DNA from: Syntrophosphaera sp035450685
GTDB lineage: Bacteria; Cloacimonadota; Cloacimonadia; Cloacimonadales; Cloacimonadaceae
Direction of reading: 5' to 3'
DNA length: 64,000 nucleotides
Assembly (NCBI GenBank): GCA_035450685.1
Contig: DAOTNF010000009.1
Location: 23,469-87,468, forward strand
Numbering within the stretch: the stretch's first letter is position 1; each line of letters begins with the position of its first letter. Both the position numbers and the translations under genes were made by a program. This document shows positions 17,943 through 25,883 of the stretch, in pieces. The notes beneath the pieces were generated by a model, which saw only the letters and a program-made list of their open reading frames with translations, was not told the origin of the DNA and ran no database searches.

Positions 17943-18087
17943 AAAAGACTGGATCCTGGGTCACGCAAAGCTTGCCCGGGATGACACAGTATATAGTCTG
18001 GTGTGGTCTGTTTCGGGGCTTGGTGGTCGATCCTATACGGCGCTTCAGCGAGCGCAGATACAGTTGAGGCGGTCGCTAAACCGCCTC
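17943..18087 (+). repeat. Module C palindrome followed by two hairpins with complementary loops
   Basis: A GGATCCTGGG...CCCGGGATG copy of module C with its usual tail (ATATAGTCTGG...TGTTTCGGGG) lies at 17943-18030. Two hairpins follow: GCGCT/AGCGC (about 18040-18055, loop TCAGCG) and GAGGCGGT/ACCGCCTC (18066-18087, loop CGCTAA). Their loops share the complementary tetramers AGCG and CGCT. The rest of the 17857-18161 gap shows nothing else recognisable. Confidence 0.6.
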
Positions 18088-18161
18088 GTATTACTATTTC
18101 ATTCTTTTACTTTCCAATATGTCCGCGCAGATCCTGTTATCCGCGTTCTATTTCACCGCCA

Positions 18162-19289
18162 TCAGCTTCCCAGGATACCAAGCAGCACTCCCGCTGCCAC
18201 GGCTGAGCCCACCACGCCAGCCACATTGGGTGCCATGGCGTGCATCAGCAGGTAGTTGGTGCGGTCGTAGCGCTGCCCCATCACCTGGGAAACCCTGGCA
18301 CTGGCAGGAACCGCGGAAACCCCGGCGCTGCCGATGAGGGGATTGATCTTGTCCTTGACAAACAGGTTCATGAACTTGGCGAAAAGCACTCCGCCAGCGG
18401 TGGCGATGGAGAAGGACAGGGCGCCCAAAAAGAAGATGCCGAGCGAACGCGGGGTGAGGAAGACGTCCGCGGTGGTCTTGGCGCCCACGGTGAAGCCCAC
18501 CAGCACGGTCACGATGTCGATCAGCGAAGTGCGGGCGGTAACAGCCAGGCGTTCGGTAACGCCGCTTTCCTTGATCAGATTGCCCAGGAAGAGCATCGCC
18601 AGCAGCACCACTCCGCCGGGAGCGATCAGGGAAGTGACCAGGAAAGCGATGATGGGGAAGAAGATGCGTTCCTTTTGGGTTACCTGGCGCGCGGGTTTCA
18701 TGCGGATGAGGCGTTCTTTTTTAGTGGTGAGCAGGCGCATGATGGGCGGCTGGATCACGGGCACCAAAGACATGTAGGAATAGGCAGCCAAAGCGATGGG
18801 CCCCAACAGATGGGGAGCCAGTTTGGAAGCCAGAAAGATGGAGGTGGGGCCGTCCGCGCCGCCGATGATGCCGATCGAAGCGGCTTCCATCACGTCAAAA
18901 CCGATCAGCAGCGCTCCGATGAAGGTGCCGAAGATGCCAATCTGCGCAGCCGCGCCCAGCAGGATCAGCTTGGGGTTGGCGATCAGGGTGGAAAAGTCCG
19001 TCATCGCCCCGATTCCAAGGAAGATGAGGGACGGATAGATGCCGGTTCCCACTCCAAAATAGAGATAGTTGAGCACCGAGCCTTCGCTCACCACGCCCAG
19101 TCCCTGCTCGAGCATGCCGGGGATGTTTCCCACCACGATGCCGAAGCCGATGGGCACCAGCAGCAGGGGTTCAAAGCCTTTAACAATGGCAAGAAAGATG
19201 AATATCGCGCCTGCCAGGATCATCAGGACATTTCCCCACGTTACGCTTACAAAGCCGGTTGTGTTCAGAATTTGCAGAAGTTCTTCCAT
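18162..19289 (-). CDS. Sodium-pumping decarboxylase beta subunit (OadB/MmdB/GcdB family)
   Basis: The 375-residue integral membrane protein with about nine or more membrane segments carries GGADGPTSIF, the conserved Asp-containing motif that binds Na+ and carboxybiotin in beta subunits, and the VIQPPIMRLLTT segment. The beta subunit decarboxylates carboxybiotin and drives Na+ out of the cell. It is the last gene of the operon, 3 nt after the biotin-carrier gene. The N-terminal start (MEELLQILNTTG) matches homologues and follows the carrier stop closely. Confidence 0.95.
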   Translation of the reverse strand: MEELLQILNTTGFVSVTWGNVLMILAGAIFIFLAIVKGFEPLLLVPIGFGIVVGNIPGMLEQGLGVVSEGSVLNYLYFGVGTGIYPSLIFLGIGAMTDFSTLIANPKLILLGAAAQIGIFGTFIGALLIGFDVMEAASIGIIGGADGPTSIFLASKLAPHLLGPIALAAYSYMSLVPVIQPPIMRLLTTKKERLIRMKPARQVTQKERIFFPIIAFLVTSLIAPGGVVLLAMLFLGNLIKESGVTERLAVTARTSLIDIVTVLVGFTVGAKTTADVFLTPRSLGIFFLGALSFSIATAGGVLFAKFMNLFVKDKINPLIGSAGVSAVPASARVSQVMGQRYDRTNYLLMHAMAPNVAGVVGSAVAAGVLLGILGS

Positions 19290-19292
19290 GCC

Positions 19293-20006
19293 TTAGTTCT
19301 CCAACTCGATGAGGGAATCGCCTTCCTGCACGCTGTCGCCTTTGCGCACGTGAATCTTGCGCACCCTGCCAACCAGGTTGCTGTGGATTTCGCTTTCCAT
19401 CTTCATGGCTTCCAGTATCACCACGGCCTGATCTTCCCGCACCATATCACCGATGCTGACCTTCACATCCACGATCACGCCGGGCAGCGGAGCGCGGACA
19501 ACGCCGTCCTTAGCGGCCTGGGGGGCGGGAGTTGGGGCGGGTTGCGGACGCGCCGGCTTGGGGGCGGGTCTTTCTTTCACTTCAACGCCTTCCAGAGTCA
19601 TCAGGAGGTCGCCTTCCTGCACCGGGGCACGTTCCTTCACATGTATTTTACCGATGGTGCAATCCAGCGGAGCCGCAATTTCGGATTCCATTTTCATGGC
19701 TTCCAGCACCAGGATGGTCTGTCCTTTCTTCACCGCCTCACCCTCTTTCACTTTGATGGAGGCGATCACGCCCGGCAGAGGGGCGCGCAGTTCGCCGCTG
19801 CCGCTGGCAAAGTCGCTGCTGAAAGCGGGAGCGAGGGGCACCGCCTGTTCCTGTTGGGGCAGCACCGGGGCTTTGGGCAACATATCGTCCTCGATCTGCA
19901 CCAGATAGTCTGTTCCATTGATGTTGATGCGTGCCTGACTGCTTGTATATTCCACGATCTTGGCTTCATAGCGCTGGCCGCCGATGATCAGCTTGTAGGT
20001 CTTCAT
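19293..20006 (-). CDS. Biotin carboxyl carrier subunit with two tandem biotinyl domains
   Basis: From the start supported by AAAGGAG (MKTYKLIIGG), the protein is 237 residues. Residues 1-43 match the N-terminal stretch of decarboxylase biotin carriers, and a Pro/Ala linker follows. It then has two biotinyl domains (about 72-140 and 167-237), each with the EAMKMES motif, so Lys105 and Lys202 are both potential biotin sites. Decarboxylase carriers usually have one such domain; this duplicated arrangement is unusual. The carrier shuttles CO2 from the carboxyltransferase to the beta subunit. It sits 5 nt after the gamma-like gene and 3 nt before the beta gene. Confidence 0.92.
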   Translation of the reverse strand: MKTYKLIIGGQRYEAKIVEYTSSQARININGTDYLVQIEDDMLPKAPVLPQQEQAVPLAPAFSSDFASGSGELRAPLPGVIASIKVKEGEAVKKGQTILVLEAMKMESEIAAPLDCTIGKIHVKERAPVQEGDLLMTLEGVEVKERPAPKPARPQPAPTPAPQAAKDGVVRAPLPGVIVDVKVSIGDMVREDQAVVILEAMKMESEIHSNLVGRVRKIHVRKGDSVQEGDSLIELEN

Positions 20007-20011
20007 ACTCT

Positions 20012-20896
20012 TTATCTCCTTTTGCGCAGGAAGCGCAGATTGGGCATGGAAAGCACCGCGCTGCTGTGCCACTGGTCAGCCCGTTGGCGGCGGAAGGTGA
20101 GCAGCAGTCTGCGTCGGTCTTCGATGTCTTGTTTATGCAGATGCAGCGCCGTGATGGCGGCCGCGATGATATCCATGTTCAGATCCTGGGGATGCGAGAT
20201 CACTTTCCCCTGCTTGTCCGCCACAATGACCTGCTCCTGCTTCTTTTTAGGTTCTTTGTTCAGGCGCTTGAGCTGGCTGATGACCAGCGCGGTAATGGAA
20301 AGGGCGAAAAAGACAACCAAGACCCCAAAAACCGTGATAGTCAAACCATAGTTGAGCATTTCCGATCTGAACTTGCCGACAAATTCCTCCAGTTCCGCCG
20401 GCGTCTTGCCGAGGGCTTGCAGGGAGTTATTGTCGAAACGCTTGTCCGAAGAGGAAAGCCCCGCCCAGGCACGCAGTTTTTTCACCGGGACGCTTTTGAT
20501 GGCTGCCACTTCGTCGAGGGTGCTCAGTTCGGTAAAGCCGTGGATGCTGTATTGCTGTGCCAGCAAGGCCTTGTAGCTGGTGATGCCCAGTTTGCGCAGG
20601 CTCATGCGATCCAGCACCGGGTTTTCCGGCTCGATGCCCAGATACCTTTTCCATTTGGGGATGTTTTCGATCTTCAGTTTTTCCGCCACCGTGGACAAGG
20701 CATCCCTGTCCTTGAAGCCATAGTCGGTGAGGATTTCGCTTTCCCTCAGTTGCAGCAGGCTGTCCGAAAGCGCCTGCACGCGCAGGGTCAGCTCTTCGGG
20801 GGAAAGCAGTTCCATTTCCTCCGCTTCTTCTGCCTGGGCTGTCAAAAGACAGGTCCCGAGCAGTAACAGTAGAGCCAAAATTATATTTCGCACCAT
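20012..20896 (-). CDS. OadG-like gamma subunit fused to an N-terminal extension
   Basis: The 294-residue protein has a signal-like start (MVRNIILALLLLLGTCLLTAQA). A polar helical region with several short repeats (SYKALLAQQYSIHG, ELSTLDEVAAIKSVPVKKL) resembles helix-hairpin-helix units. A membrane segment near residue 185 (YGLTITVFGVLVVFFALS) then matches the single membrane helix of gamma (OadG) subunits, followed by a basic cytoplasmic tail. Ordinary gamma subunits are only about 80-100 residues. Their job is to assemble the decarboxylase complex and join the alpha subunit to the membrane. The position between the carboxyltransferase and the biotin carrier supports this. The role of the long extracytoplasmic part is unknown. 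Confidence 0.7.
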   Translation of the reverse strand: MVRNIILALLLLLGTCLLTAQAEEAEEMELLSPEELTLRVQALSDSLLQLRESEILTDYGFKDRDALSTVAEKLKIENIPKWKRYLGIEPENPVLDRMSLRKLGITSYKALLAQQYSIHGFTELSTLDEVAAIKSVPVKKLRAWAGLSSSDKRFDNNSLQALGKTPAELEEFVGKFRSEMLNYGLTITVFGVLVVFFALSITALVISQLKRLNKEPKKKQEQVIVADKQGKVISHPQDLNMDIIAAAITALHLHKQDIEDRRRLLLTFRRQRADQWHSSAVLSMPNLRFLRKRR

Positions 20897-20906
20897 GCCC
20901 GCGCTC

Positions 20907-22457
20907 CTAAAGGGGGATGTTCCCGTGCTTGCGGGGCGGGATGCTGTCTTTTTTGTTGGCCAGCATCTCCAGGGCGCGGATCAGCCTGAAGCGGGTGCGG
21001 GAGGGTTCGATGATGTCGTCGATGTAGCCGCGTTCGGCTGCGGCGTAGGGATTGGCGAACTTTTCGGCATACTCCGCCTCGCGTTCGAGCAGGGTCTGCT
21101 TGGGATCGGAGGAGTTCTGCGCCTCTTTGCGGAAGATCACTTCCACCGCGCTCTTGGCGCCCATCACAGCGATCTCGGCGCTCGGCCAGGCATAGACCAG
21201 GTCAGCCCGCATGTGGCGGCTGTTCATGACGCAATAGGCTCCGCCGTAGGCTTTACGCAGGATGACGGTGATCTTGGGAACGGTGGCTTCAGCGAAGGCA
21301 TAGAGGAGCTTGGCGCCGTTGCGGATGATGCCGTTGTGTTCCTGGTTGGTGCCAGGCAGGAAGCCCGGGACGTCCTCCAGCACGATGAGCGGGATGTTGA
21401 AAGCGTCGCAAAAGCGGACGAAACGAGCGCCCTTGACCGAGGCGTCTATATCCAGCACTCCCGCCAGAACCTTGGGCTGGTTGGCCACGATGCCCACGGG
21501 GAAGCCGTTCAGACGGGCAAAGCCGGTAATGATGTTTTGGGCAAAGTTCATCATCACCTGCAGGAACTCGCCTTCATCCGCGATGGAGTGGATGACGTCC
21601 AGCATGTCGTAGGGCTTGTTCGGGTTTTCGGGAATGATGTCGTCCAGGATGTCGCAGGAGCGGTCCACCGGGTCGTGGGTGGGTTCGTAGGGCGGGTCTT
21701 CCATGTTGTTGGAAGGCAGGTAGCTAAGCAGCTTTTTGATGAGCAGGATGGTCTCTTCCTCGCTGTTGGTGATGAAGTGGGCCACGCCGCTCTTGCTGGA
21801 GTGCACGCCCGCGCCGCCCAGGTCTTCCGTGGTCACGGTCTCGTTGAGCACCGTTTTCACCACCTTGGGGCCGGTCACGAACATATAGCTGTTGCGCTTT
21901 TCCATGATCACAAAGTCCGTGATCGCGGGGGAATAGACCGCGCCACCGGCGCAGGGGCCGAGGATGGCGGAGATTTGGGGCACCACGCCGCTTGCCATCA
22001 CGTTACGCCAGAAGATTTCGGCATAACCAGCCAGGGCGTCCACCCCTTCCTGGATGCGGGCTCCGCCGCTGTCGTTCAAACCGATCACCGGACAGCCGTT
22101 TTTGAGCGCCATGTCCATGATCTTACAAATCTTTTCCGCGTAGGTTTTGGAAAGCGAGCCGCCAAAGACGGTGAAATCCTGGGCGAAGATATAGACCAGG
22201 CGCTGGTTGATGGTGGCGCTGCCGGTTACAACGCCGTCGCCGGGGATGAGTTGCCCGTCCATGCCAAAGTTGGTGCAACGGTGAGTGACAAAGAGGTCAA
22301 ACTCCTCAAAGCTGCCGGGGTCAACCAACAGCTCGATCCTTTCCCGGGCTGTGAGTTTGCCTTTTTCGTGCTGTTCCTGGATGCGTTTTTTGCCTCCGCC
22401 CAGAACCGCCTGATCGCGCTTCTGCCGCAGGCTGATGATCGCTTTGCTTGCTGTCAT
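20907..22457 (-). CDS. Acyl-CoA carboxyltransferase subunit (probable methylmalonyl-CoA decarboxylase alpha, MmdA)
   Basis: The protein of about 516 residues is a full-length carboxyltransferase of the propionyl/methylmalonyl-CoA type. It has the two CoA/biotin carboxyl-transfer halves, the GLNDSGGARIQEGVDALAGY segment and GPCAGGAVYSPAITDF. It transfers a carboxyl group from the acyl-CoA to the biotin of the carrier. Given the sodium-pump partners, methylmalonyl-CoA is the most likely substrate; glutaconyl-CoA is possible. An upstream in-frame ATG at 22499 exists, but the AGGAAGG site before 22463/22457 favours the later start (MTASKAIISLRQK). It leads a four-gene minus-strand operon. Confidence 0.92.
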   Translation of the reverse strand: MTASKAIISLRQKRDQAVLGGGKKRIQEQHEKGKLTARERIELLVDPGSFEEFDLFVTHRCTNFGMDGQLIPGDGVVTGSATINQRLVYIFAQDFTVFGGSLSKTYAEKICKIMDMALKNGCPVIGLNDSGGARIQEGVDALAGYAEIFWRNVMASGVVPQISAILGPCAGGAVYSPAITDFVIMEKRNSYMFVTGPKVVKTVLNETVTTEDLGGAGVHSSKSGVAHFITNSEEETILLIKKLLSYLPSNNMEDPPYEPTHDPVDRSCDILDDIIPENPNKPYDMLDVIHSIADEGEFLQVMMNFAQNIITGFARLNGFPVGIVANQPKVLAGVLDIDASVKGARFVRFCDAFNIPLIVLEDVPGFLPGTNQEHNGIIRNGAKLLYAFAEATVPKITVILRKAYGGAYCVMNSRHMRADLVYAWPSAEIAVMGAKSAVEVIFRKEAQNSSDPKQTLLEREAEYAEKFANPYAAAERGYIDDIIEPSRTRFRLIRALEMLANKKDSIPPRKHGNIPL

Positions 22458-22761
22458 CTGCATATCCTTCCTGTCTTTATTTAACAAAATAACTGACATG
22501 CTAAGAGGATGGAACGGCGGCCGTTAGCGCCATCCCACCCAACCCTTGGGGGACAGATTATTTAACTGCGCTTTTTAGTAAAGCCCTATTATCCGTTCTG
22601 ATGGGAATTCCAAGGGGAAAAAAGGATCATGCCCGCCTGGACGCCATTCTACCGCGGCGCGTAGCCAACTTTCAGCGGATAAATGCGTTGACAAAAGAAG
22701 CCCGTCCCATCAGGATGCGACCTGTGCCGCTGGCGCGGACAGATCCCTGAAAGAGGAGTTT
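22458..22761. other. Divergent intergenic region without a gene
   Basis: This 304-nt region separates the minus-strand decarboxylase operon from the plus-strand M1 peptidase gene. It contains TTGACA (22688-22693) on the plus strand as a possible -35 box for the peptidase, but no clear -10 follows. I see no repeat modules or hairpins of note. Confidence 0.5.
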
Positions 22762-25641
22762 ATGAACGCGAAACAAGTGTGTGTTTTCCTTTGCCTGGCC
22801 CTGTTGGGAGGCCTGATCTCCCCCCTGGCTGCCACCCAGCCTTTCTGGAGCATGGAGCCCAGCACCCGCGAGATCGAACGGGCGGATTCTCTCACCGGAT
22901 TTAACATCAGCAAATATGTGGTGAACCTGCAGATCAACGACCAAACCCGCTACATCCAGGGCAGCGTGACCGCCTTCGTTGACGCCCTGCAGAACCTTGA
23001 CGGCATCGACTATGAACTGGAAGGCGATTCGCTGCATGTGGACGGCGTACTGGTGAATGGCCAGCCCGCAGCTTTCACCCACCAAAATGGCGTCATCCAC
23101 ATCCCGCTCTCGGTGTCGCAGGGAACATTCACCACCACGGTCAACTACTCCGGGGTCCCCAACCGCAGCCCCGCGCCCTACAACATAGGCATGATCTTCA
23201 CCCCAAACTGCATCTACACCCTCTCCAACCCGGATGCCGGACGCTATTGGTGGCCCAGCTACGACCATCCCTGGAAAAAGGCCTGGGTGGACTGGCATAT
23301 CACCGTGCGGGAAGACTGGCTGGTGGCAGCCAACGGAATCCGCACCGGCATCACGGACAACGGGAACGGCACCCGCACGCACCACTGGAGCTGCAACTCC
23401 AACGTAGCCACCTATGTGATGGGTTTCGCCGCGGGGCCATACATAGAGTTTTTGCAGCAGGCAGGCGACCTGCCCATCCAGAATTTCGTGAACCCCGGGC
23501 AACTCGCCAACGCCCAGGCGGACTTCGTCAACCTGCCGGAGATGATCTCCTTTTTCAGCGATACCTTCGGCCCCTATCCCTTCCAGAAATACGGGCACAT
23601 GATCGTTCCCATGACGACCTACGCGGCGATGGAGCATCAGACCATGACCACCTTCGGCGCCGCCTACCTCACCGGCGACCGGCAGTATGAATCCATCGTG
23701 GCCCACGAGCTGGCGCACCAGTGGTATGGCAACCATGTGACCCCCATCACCATGCGCGAGGTGTGGCTCAAGGAAAGCTTCGCCACCTACTCCGAATTCC
23801 TCTGGGAAGCGCATCACGGGGGCTGGCAGGCTGGCTGTGACTACCTGCGTGACGAAATCCAGCAATACTACATCACTTGGGAAAACAATAACGGGCCCCA
23901 CACCATCTTCAACCCGGAATACAACCTGATGTTCGCCCCGCCCACCTACCAGAAAAGCGCCTCAGTCCTGCACATGCTGCGCCTCAAGATGGGCAACGCC
24001 GCCTTCTTCCAGTTCATCCGCTCCATCCTCACCACCTATCCCAGGGGAAATATCAACACGGCGGAGTTCATCAGCCTCGCGGAACAGGCCTGCGGGCAGG
24101 ACCTCAGCCAGTTTTTCCTCCAGTGGATCTACTCTCCCGGCATCCCCAACGCGGAACTGTCGGTATTCGCAAACCCCGCCGGAACCGCCAGGGTGCGCGC
24201 CTCCAGCAGCAGCCCCACCTCCACCCTCTTCGACCTGGACATCCCTTTGAGGATAGGAGGCTCCGCGCAACCGGATTCCGTGCTTGTGCGCGCCACACCC
24301 CAGGGCTGCGTCAGCTACTTCACTTACTCGCCGCAAAACGACATCTCTACCCTGGAAGTTGACCCCAACCACTGGCTGCTGCTGCGCCAATACACCGTCC
24401 ACAGCCAGCAACTGGCCATGTGCCTGCCTTACGACCATGCCGTGGATGTTTCCTGGAACGCCTGGCCGGGGCCGGATCAGCTCTCCGGCTACCACGTCTA
24501 CCGCCGTCAACTGCCTTCCGGTGAATGGGAGAGGATCACGGACTCTCCCGTGCAGGGGCTTTTTTACAGCGACCTGAACGTGGTCAACGGCCTCACCTAT
24601 GAGTACCGGGTGAGCGCCGTGGACGCGGAAGGCTACCTCTCGCTGCCCTCAAACACATTGCAGGCCACTCCTCTGGACTTCCCCTTCGACCGCGGCTTTT
24701 TGGTGGTGGATGAGACCCGCGACGGCAACGGCGCCAATATCTCCCCCACGGATCAGATGGTGGACGACTTCTATGCCTACGTCCTGGGAGAATTCTGGCA
24801 CGGCAACTGGGATCTGGCCAGCCAGGGCGCGCCTTCCCTGGAAACGCTCAGCCACCATCCCCTGGTGCTCTGGCACTGCGACGACTTCACCGACATGCAG
24901 CTCATCAACAACCTCAACACCCTGGGCAGCTACGTGCTCAGCGGCGGCAAGCTGATGATCTCTGGCTGGAAGTATCCCAGCCAGTTCGACACCGGCTTCC
25001 TCACCCGCTTTTTGCCGGGCATCCAGCCCCTGCTCAACAACAGCGCGGTCTTTATGTCCGCCCAATCCCCGACCTGGCCACACCTGCACCCCGACCCCGC
25101 CAAGCTGGCCACGCCCTGGAACGGCATGCTGCCCATGAGCTATGTGTTTTCCGGAGGCGGCCAAACCCTCTACACGGCGCAGATTTTCGGCGGCGGGCCA
25201 AATGACGGCCTGCCCGCGGCGATCCGGGTGGACAGCAACGGCAGCCTGGTCTTGCTGGGTTTTCCCCTCTATTTCATGCTACAGGATGAAGTCCGCGCCT
25301 TCCTCACCCAATACCTGCCTGTCCTGCATCCCTTGGTGGCGGCCGCAGACCCCCTCGCTCCGTGCCTGAAGCCCTCCCTCAGCAGCCAGCCCAATCCCTT
25401 CCGAAGCTCCGTTAAGATAAGCTGCGATCCCGGCAAGGATGCCGGCCCCTACAGCCTGCGCGTCTTCAACCTGCGCGGCCAGATGCTGCGCGAATTCCCC
25501 CTGGCAGCAAAGAGTGGCGTCCAACACCTGGAATGGGACGGCAGAGACGGACAGGGCAAGCCTTTGGCATCCGGGGTCTATATCCTGGAACTGCGTGGCA
25601 AAAACCTGCGCAAGACGCTCAAAATATTAAGGCTGGAGTAG
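22762..25641 (+). CDS. Secreted M1 family metallopeptidase with C-terminal sorting domain
   Basis: The 959-residue protein starts with a signal peptide. The gluzincin zinc site HELAH is at residues 315-319 and the third ligand is Glu338 in WLKESFATYSE, with the 18-residue spacing usual for M1. The aminopeptidase exopeptidase motif GxMEN is altered to AAMEH. A fibronectin III-like part (residues about 560-640), a domain resembling a GATase-like or periplasmic fold, and a C-terminal Por-type sorting domain (QPNPFR...VFNLRGQML...GVYILELRGKN) follow. The sorting domain suggests export to the cell surface by type IX-like secretion. GAGGAG precedes the ATG. The neighbouring propeller genes share this sorting domain. 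Confidence 0.9.
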   Translation: MNAKQVCVFLCLALLGGLISPLAATQPFWSMEPSTREIERADSLTGFNISKYVVNLQINDQTRYIQGSVTAFVDALQNLDGIDYELEGDSLHVDGVLVNGQPAAFTHQNGVIHIPLSVSQGTFTTTVNYSGVPNRSPAPYNIGMIFTPNCIYTLSNPDAGRYWWPSYDHPWKKAWVDWHITVREDWLVAANGIRTGITDNGNGTRTHHWSCNSNVATYVMGFAAGPYIEFLQQAGDLPIQNFVNPGQLANAQADFVNLPEMISFFSDTFGPYPFQKYGHMIVPMTTYAAMEHQTMTTFGAAYLTGDRQYESIVAHELAHQWYGNHVTPITMREVWLKESFATYSEFLWEAHHGGWQAGCDYLRDEIQQYYITWENNNGPHTIFNPEYNLMFAPPTYQKSASVLHMLRLKMGNAAFFQFIRSILTTYPRGNINTAEFISLAEQACGQDLSQFFLQWIYSPGIPNAELSVFANPAGTARVRASSSSPTSTLFDLDIPLRIGGSAQPDSVLVRATPQGCVSYFTYSPQNDISTLEVDPNHWLLLRQYTVHSQQLAMCLPYDHAVDVSWNAWPGPDQLSGYHVYRRQLPSGEWERITDSPVQGLFYSDLNVVNGLTYEYRVSAVDAEGYLSLPSNTLQATPLDFPFDRGFLVVDETRDGNGANISPTDQMVDDFYAYVLGEFWHGNWDLASQGAPSLETLSHHPLVLWHCDDFTDMQLINNLNTLGSYVLSGGKLMISGWKYPSQFDTGFLTRFLPGIQPLLNNSAVFMSAQSPTWPHLHPDPAKLATPWNGMLPMSYVFSGGGQTLYTAQIFGGGPNDGLPAAIRVDSNGSLVLLGFPLYFMLQDEVRAFLTQYLPVLHPLVAAADPLAPCLKPSLSSQPNPFRSSVKISCDPGKDAGPYSLRVFNLRGQMLREFPLAAKSGVQHLEWDGRDGQGKPLASGVYILELRGKNLRKTLKILRLE

Positions 25642-25690
25642 TGGAAGGGTGGACGCCAGCCCCGAAGAATAACGCCACCAGAGAATATAT

Positions 25691-25775
25691 GCCGTGTCAT
25701 CCCGGGCAACCGGGGTCCCCGCCGAAGCGCGTTGGGTTTGGTGGGGTGGCTTGACCCGGGATCCAGTCTTTTAGA
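25691..25775 (-). repeat. Module C palindrome with a nested insert
   Basis: The halves GTCATCCCGGGCA and TGACCCGGGATCCAG are split by about 40 nt beginning ACCGGGGTCCCC. Inserts at the same place occur in the copies at 29486-29586 and 51938-52027. It is the only notable item in the gap 25642-25819. Confidence 0.7.
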
Positions 25776-25819
25776 AACACCACCCCACAAAGTAAAGATT
25801 CACCCGGCCGATTATTAAC

Positions 25820-25860
25820 TTGACAAATATACTAAAGTCCACCCAGTATATTTTGAGTGA
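25820..25860 (+). promoter_or_regulatory. Shared upstream element of the SBBP genes, copy 1
   Basis: TTGACA (25820-25825), a CCACCCAGTA box (25839-25848) and GAGT (25855) precede the SBBP gene. In the copy before the next SBBP gene (27617) the distance from TTGACA to GAGT is the same, 35 nt. The gene at 49841 has the box CCACCCAGTA and GAGT but no clear TTGACA. Confidence 0.45.
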
Positions 25861-25883
25861 AAAACCCGCCATGGGAGGAAAAA

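Noticed and set aside
18240..20351. 703-residue plus-strand frame opposite the sodium-pump genes
   Set aside because: It is antisense to three well-supported genes and consists mainly of His/Gln/Gly-rich sequence.
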